A DNA stretch of 64,000 bases, taken from contig JBGSTD010000002.1 in NCBI GenBank assembly GCA_041736675.1, positions 1-64,000 of the forward strand, read 5' to 3'. Position 1 is the first letter of the stretch, and the number at the start of each line of letters is the position of its first letter. The stretch is from Salaquimonas sp041736675 (GTDB lineage: Bacteria; Pseudomonadota; Alphaproteobacteria; Rhizobiales; Rhizobiaceae). A program made the translations under genes and the position numbers. Below, piece by piece: positions 60,177 to 64,000 of this stretch. The notes under the pieces were generated by a model. It saw only the letters and a list, made by a program, of their open reading frames with translations. It did not search any database and was not told the origin of the DNA.

Positions 60177-61436
60177 ATGCCCCGTTCAAGCGACATTTCC
60201 AGGATCATCGAAGTTACTGTCCGTAAAGAATGGGGCCGGATTCTTGCCCCCCTCACCAAGACCCTCGGCGATCTGCAACTCGCCGAGGACTGCCTGCAGG
60301 ATGCAGCCGAATCAGCCCTTCACCATTGGGGCAAAAACGGTCTGCCAAATTCACCGGCCGCATGGTTGATCCAGACGGCCCGCCGAAAGGCCATTGACCG
60401 CTTGCGCCGGGCAAAAAACTTCTCCGAAAAGGAAAAGGAAATATCCTACTTGATGGAACTGGATGCATCTGATGCTGCTAACGACCACCTTGAACATCCG
60501 GAAACTACAATTCCTGACAAGCGGCTTGAAATGATCTTTACCTGTTGCCATCCGGCAATTGAGGAAAAGTCGCGCCTCGCGTTGACACTTCGCACCATCG
60601 GAGGTTTGACGACAGAGGAGATTGCCCGCGCTTTTCTCGACAGGACCGAGGCGATGGCAGCGCGGCTGACCCGGGCGAAAAAGAAAATCGCTCTTGCAAA
60701 AATTCCCTATGAAATTCCCGCCCGAAATGCACTGCCGCAAAGACTTGGTTCGGTTCTCGATACCATTTACCTGATCTTCAACGAGGGCTACAGCGCCACT
60801 TCCGCAGACAGTCTGATCCGCACCGAATTGTCCGGCGAAGCCATGCGCCTTGCTGCATTGCTCAACGGGCTGATGCCAGATCAGCCTGAAACGGCGGGCT
60901 TGCATGCCTTGATGCTGCTTCATGATTCAAGGCGCCCTGCCCGGCTGGACGAAAGAGGAAATATCATCCCTCTGGACAATCAGAACAGAAACCTGTGGGA
61001 CCACGAAAAAATTGCTACCGGCAAGGCAATTCTGGCAAAAGCCTTGAAACATGGAAAGATAGGCCGCTTTCAACTGCAGGCCGCCATCAGCGCCTGCCAT
61101 TGCGATGCGCCGGACTGGCTTTCGACAGACTGGCCACAGATTTTCGCCCTCTATGATCTTCTTTATTCGATTGAGCCGACCCCGGTTGTCCGGCTGAACC
61201 AGATTTATGCGCTTTCCAATGCAAAAGGCTGCGAAGTCGCACTGCCGGCTCTCGATGATATCGAACACGAACTATCAGACTATAAGCCGTTTTATGCGAC
61301 CAAGGCGGCCATCCTGAAACAATCCGGCAATTTTCCTGCTGCGCGAACCGCATTCAAACGCGCCATTGAACTCAGCGGCAACCAGTCTGAAAAAGACTTT
61401 CTGATACGAGCGCTGGATGAATTATCCGGGAAGTGA
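60177..61436 (+). CDS. ECF sigma factor, ECF42-like (with TPR-like C-terminal domain)
   Basis: 419 residues. Sigma region 2 (LAEDCLQDAAESALHHWGKN ... RRKAIDRLRRAKNF) and region 4 (RTIGGLTTEEIARAFLDRTE) are followed by a long C-terminal extension of about 220 residues with TPR-like helices (YSIEPTPVVRLNQIYALSNA ... GNFPAARTAFKRAIELSGNQ). ECF42 factors use this extension for regulation instead of an anti-sigma factor. The neighbouring DGPF and MAPEG genes fit. ATG at 60177. Confidence 0.88.
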   Translation: MPRSSDISRIIEVTVRKEWGRILAPLTKTLGDLQLAEDCLQDAAESALHHWGKNGLPNSPAAWLIQTARRKAIDRLRRAKNFSEKEKEISYLMELDASDAANDHLEHPETTIPDKRLEMIFTCCHPAIEEKSRLALTLRTIGGLTTEEIARAFLDRTEAMAARLTRAKKKIALAKIPYEIPARNALPQRLGSVLDTIYLIFNEGYSATSADSLIRTELSGEAMRLAALLNGLMPDQPETAGLHALMLLHDSRRPARLDERGNIIPLDNQNRNLWDHEKIATGKAILAKALKHGKIGRFQLQAAISACHCDAPDWLSTDWPQIFALYDLLYSIEPTPVVRLNQIYALSNAKGCEVALPALDDIEHELSDYKPFYATKAAILKQSGNFPAARTAFKRAIELSGNQSEKDFLIRALDELSGK

Positions 61437-61506
61437 AACTTCTGGCATGCTGGTTTGCGGCAAATTGACCTTACCGGATTTTTCCCCTTACATTTAAGAC
61501 GCCAGC

Positions 61507-62274
61507 ATGATCGACATCATGCTAACCCATCTCCAGAACCCGACAGCACAAATTGTGTTGGCAATTGTCTTTGCCACAGGCATTGTGCGCGGATTTTCAG
61601 GCTTTGGCTCCGGCATGATTATCGGGCCTTCGACAGCAGCACTTTTTACCCCGAAGTTTGCGCTCGCCATGATCGCGATCCTTGATACGATCCCGACCCT
61701 GATGATCGTCTGGCCGGCCAGAAAATCAGTCATCTGGAAAGAGGTCCTTCCGGTGATCATAGGCTATGCCATTCTGGTGCCCCTTGGTGTCTGGTTTTTG
61801 ACAAGCAGCAATCCGGTCTATCTGCGCTGGTTTATCTCAATCAGCATTTTTGTGGCCGTTGCGGTGTTGTGGTCGGGCTGGCGTTATCATGGCCCGCGCG
61901 GAAACAAGGTTTCCCTGTCGGTCGGCGCTCTCGGCGGCTTCATGGGAGCTGCGGCCGCATTGCCCGGCCCTGCTGTTCTTATTTACTGGCTCGCTGGAAA
62001 ACTGGCCGCATCAACCGTTCGTGCCAACATGATCTGGTATCTTTTCATCACCGACTTCATGATCATCATCGGCTATCTGTTTGCGGATGTTTTTACCCGC
62101 GAAAATATCGCCCTCGGCCTTGTCGGGATTCCAGGTTATGTTCTCGGTATTCTCATCGGCATGAAATTCTTTTCAGGCACCAGCGACAGGCTATACAGAT
62201 CCATCGCTTTTATCATCATCCTGATTTCGGCAATTTCGGCATTGCCGCTCCTTGACGGTATCATCCGGAACTGA
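61507..62274 (+). CDS. TauE/SafE family transporter
   Basis: 255 residues with about eight transmembrane helices and the family duplication pattern (VRGFSGFGSGMIIGPSTAAL, LGGFMGAAAALPGPAVLIYW). Members move sulfite or organosulfonates outward. Start ATG at 61507; it follows the sigma gene by about 70 bases but the operon link is unclear. Confidence 0.83.
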   Translation: MIDIMLTHLQNPTAQIVLAIVFATGIVRGFSGFGSGMIIGPSTAALFTPKFALAMIAILDTIPTLMIVWPARKSVIWKEVLPVIIGYAILVPLGVWFLTSSNPVYLRWFISISIFVAVAVLWSGWRYHGPRGNKVSLSVGALGGFMGAAAALPGPAVLIYWLAGKLAASTVRANMIWYLFITDFMIIIGYLFADVFTRENIALGLVGIPGYVLGILIGMKFFSGTSDRLYRSIAFIIILISAISALPLLDGIIRN

Positions 62275-62277
62275 AAT

Positions 62278-63207
62278 TCAAAGGGCTGCGGCGTCCAGCA
62301 ATCCATCGTCTTCCGGCAGTTTGCCAACCGGCTGAACCAGCAGCAAGCCGGACAACATCAAACCAATCGCCATCCAGACCCAGCCCGAATAGACCTCTCC
62401 CAAGAAGACAATCGCAATCAGGATGGCTGCCATTGTCACCACATAGGCGATCTGTGTTGAAAAAACGATCCCGGCAAACCCGATCAGCCACATGAAACCC
62501 GAATAGGCAACTGCATGGGCAATTGAGGACACAACCAGCGCCCATTCTGCTGGACCGAAAGGCACCAGCGGATTGATGAATTGTCCCGATGCCAGCGCAA
62601 GCGGCCCGACTGCCAGCATGCCGAGAAACGAAGCCCCCCAAAGTGCGGCCATCGGATTGAGTTTCGGTGGAACCAGTTTTGCAACAAAATTGCCTTCAAG
62701 GCCATAACAGAACGGTGCAATCAACGCGACAAACACCCAAAAGCCCTGCCCCGCAACCGGAAGGCTTGCTTCAGGAAGTGCGATCATCATCATCGCCGTT
62801 ACGCCCAATAGAATTCCCATCGAACGGCGAAATGCAAAGCGTTCGTTACCAACTCCAAGGGCAATCATCAGAGAAAACATTGGGACTGTGGAAATGGCCA
62901 CCGCCATGATCCCGGCTGGCAGTTTTGCAGCTGCAAGATAGGAAAACGAATTGGGTATCAAGGTGCCAAGAAGCGAGACACCGGTGAAATAGACGAGATG
63001 CCTTCGCCCGAAAGGAACCCTGATCCTGAGGACCAGCAGGACGATGCCAATTAAAACAACGGCGATCAGCAATTGCCAGAAAATCAGGCCAAACGGCTGA
63101 TAGCCTGTCGAGACAGCGATTTTGGTCAAGGGTTGTGTTGCGCCCCAGAAAAAGCCGAAGGTGACAAGTCCCGCAAAGGATTTCAAAATGAAAGACGGAT
63201 GATTCAT
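62278..63207 (-). CDS. EamA/DMT superfamily permease
   Basis: 309 residues with ten transmembrane helices in two EamA repeats (FGFFWGATQPLTKIAVSTGY and GLEGNFVAKLVPPKLNPMAA). Drug/metabolite transporter family; substrate unknown. ATG at 63207 with GGGAGGCG. It converges with the TauE gene, the two stops being three bases apart. Confidence 0.84.
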   Translation of the reverse strand: MNHPSFILKSFAGLVTFGFFWGATQPLTKIAVSTGYQPFGLIFWQLLIAVVLIGIVLLVLRIRVPFGRRHLVYFTGVSLLGTLIPNSFSYLAAAKLPAGIMAVAISTVPMFSLMIALGVGNERFAFRRSMGILLGVTAMMMIALPEASLPVAGQGFWVFVALIAPFCYGLEGNFVAKLVPPKLNPMAALWGASFLGMLAVGPLALASGQFINPLVPFGPAEWALVVSSIAHAVAYSGFMWLIGFAGIVFSTQIAYVVTMAAILIAIVFLGEVYSGWVWMAIGLMLSGLLLVQPVGKLPEDDGLLDAAAL

Positions 63208-63293
63208 GAACGCCTCCCAAATTCTTGAAGCAGGAAAAATAGAAGGAATGCCGGCAAAAAACCTGTCGGCAACTCTTCTATGGTAAATGGAGA

Positions 63294-64000
63294 TCAGATG
63301 GAAAGTTTTTCCATCACGTCATCGGCGATGTCGAAATTGGCAAAGACGTTTTGAACATCATCATCATCTTCCAGCACATCTATCAGCTTCATAAGGCTTG
63401 CTGCCTTGTCTTCATTGACTGGCGTCAGGTTGTGCGGCTTCCAGACAATGTTGACACTTTCAGCTTCACCAAGGGCAGCTTCCAAAGCCTTGGAAACCTC
63501 GCCTATGTCTTCAAAGCCGCAAAGAATGGTATGACCTTCTTCGACATCACTTTCAACATCCTCAGCGCCAGCTTCAATGGCAGCTTCCATCACCTTGTCT
63601 TCACAGCCGACCGAATATTTGTAGGTGATCTCGCCCTTGCGGTCGAACATGAAGGAAACAGATCCTGTCTCGCCCAAAGCACCGCCAAATTTGGTAAAGC
63701 TGGAACGGATATTGGATGCGGAGCGGTTGAGATTGTCGGTCAGTGCCTCGACGATTACCGCAACGCCGCCCGGACCATAGCCCTCATAGCGGATTTCCTT
63801 GTAGTCTTCGCCATCGCCGCCAACGCCCTTGTTCATCGCACGCTGGATGTTGTCCTTGGGCATCGACTGGCCCTTGGCGTTCTGGATCGCAAGGCGAAGG
63901 CGCGGGTTCATGTTCGGATCGGTCATGCCCCCGCCCATTTTCACCGCAACGGTGATCTCCTTGGACAACCGGGAAAATGCCTTGGAACGGGCGGCGTCTG
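63294..64000 (-). CDS. yebC: YebC/TACO1-family protein (5' end outside window)
   Basis: At least 235 residues, continuing past base 64000. In frame the visible N-terminal part reads DAARSKAFSRLSKEITVAVK, so the usual start (MAGHSQFKN...) lies beyond the window. Core motifs MPKDNIQRAMNKG and YEGYGPGGVAVIVEALTDN are present, with the C-terminal beta domain NIVWKPHNLTPVNEDKAASL. YebC-type proteins help ribosomes through proline-rich stretches or act as regulators; the ruvCAB genes lie nearby, as often seen. Confidence 0.94.
   Translation of the reverse strand, partial: DAARSKAFSRLSKEITVAVKMGGGMTDPNMNPRLRLAIQNAKGQSMPKDNIQRAMNKGVGGDGEDYKEIRYEGYGPGGVAVIVEALTDNLNRSASNIRSSFTKFGGALGETGSVSFMFDRKGEITYKYSVGCEDKVMEAAIEAGAEDVESDVEEGHTILCGFEDIGEVSKALEAALGEAESVNIVWKPHNLTPVNEDKAASLMKLIDVLEDDDDVQNVFANFDIADDVMEKLSI

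Overview
The window is chromosomal DNA of an alphaproteobacterium, most likely a member of the Hyphomicrobiales (Rhizobium/Brucella/Phyllobacterium side). The evidence is gene content: a ChpT-type phosphotransferase beside a small response regulator, EipA (DUF1134), RpoH, a serC-serA operon with a structured 5' leader, Omp25/Omp31-like beta-barrels, the tol-pal-tilS-ftsH-glmM order, and ruvC-ruvA-ruvB near yebC.

Layout. 1-5.8 kb: response regulator (cut by the window edge), a small secreted protein, chpT, eipA, a membrane-anchored coiled-coil protein, a small membrane protein and rluD. 5.8-16.4 kb is accessory and rearranged. It holds a REP-associated transposase (RAYT) with its REP-like repeats, a coiled-coil membrane protein between repeat arrays, a lipoprotein, a universal stress protein with a frameshifted SulP transporter, and a horizontally acquired GT-C-like membrane protein. 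It also holds an exonuclease-CBS-DUF294 gene whose 5' end is duplicated upstream and whose 3' end is duplicated downstream, the latter junction sitting exactly at a REP unit. 16.5-27.3 kb: rpoH, a TPP-riboswitch thiXY pair without an ATPase gene, a large HhH/transmembrane protein, purA, a DMT permease, serA and serC.

27.32-36.29 kb is an integrated element bounded by a 21-bp direct repeat. It carries HK97-type head and packaging genes (HNH, large terminase, capsid, prohead protease, portal), small regulators and a tyrosine integrase, but no recognisable tail, lysis or small-terminase gene. It resembles a capsid-forming phage satellite or a reduced prophage. It is inserted at the apparent transcription start of serC-serA: the presumed native promoter is stranded about 9 kb away beyond the integrase, and the element's left end supplies a replacement -35/-10 pair at nearly the same distance from the leader. 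The capsid frame carries an in-frame amber codon.

36.4-64 kb returns to core genome: two tandem outer-membrane proteins with a CtrA-like box, then (minus strand) glmM, ftsH, tilS, cpoB, pal, tolB, tolA, tolR and tolQ. ybgC is separated from tolQ by plus-strand genes. A ruvC-DUF3445-ruvA-vapB-vapC-ruvB run follows, with the toxin-antitoxin pair spliced into the recombination operon. The window ends with a DGPF protein/MAPEG/ECF sigma cluster, two transport genes and the start-truncated yebC.

All product calls come from reading the translations and motifs by eye; no database search was run.
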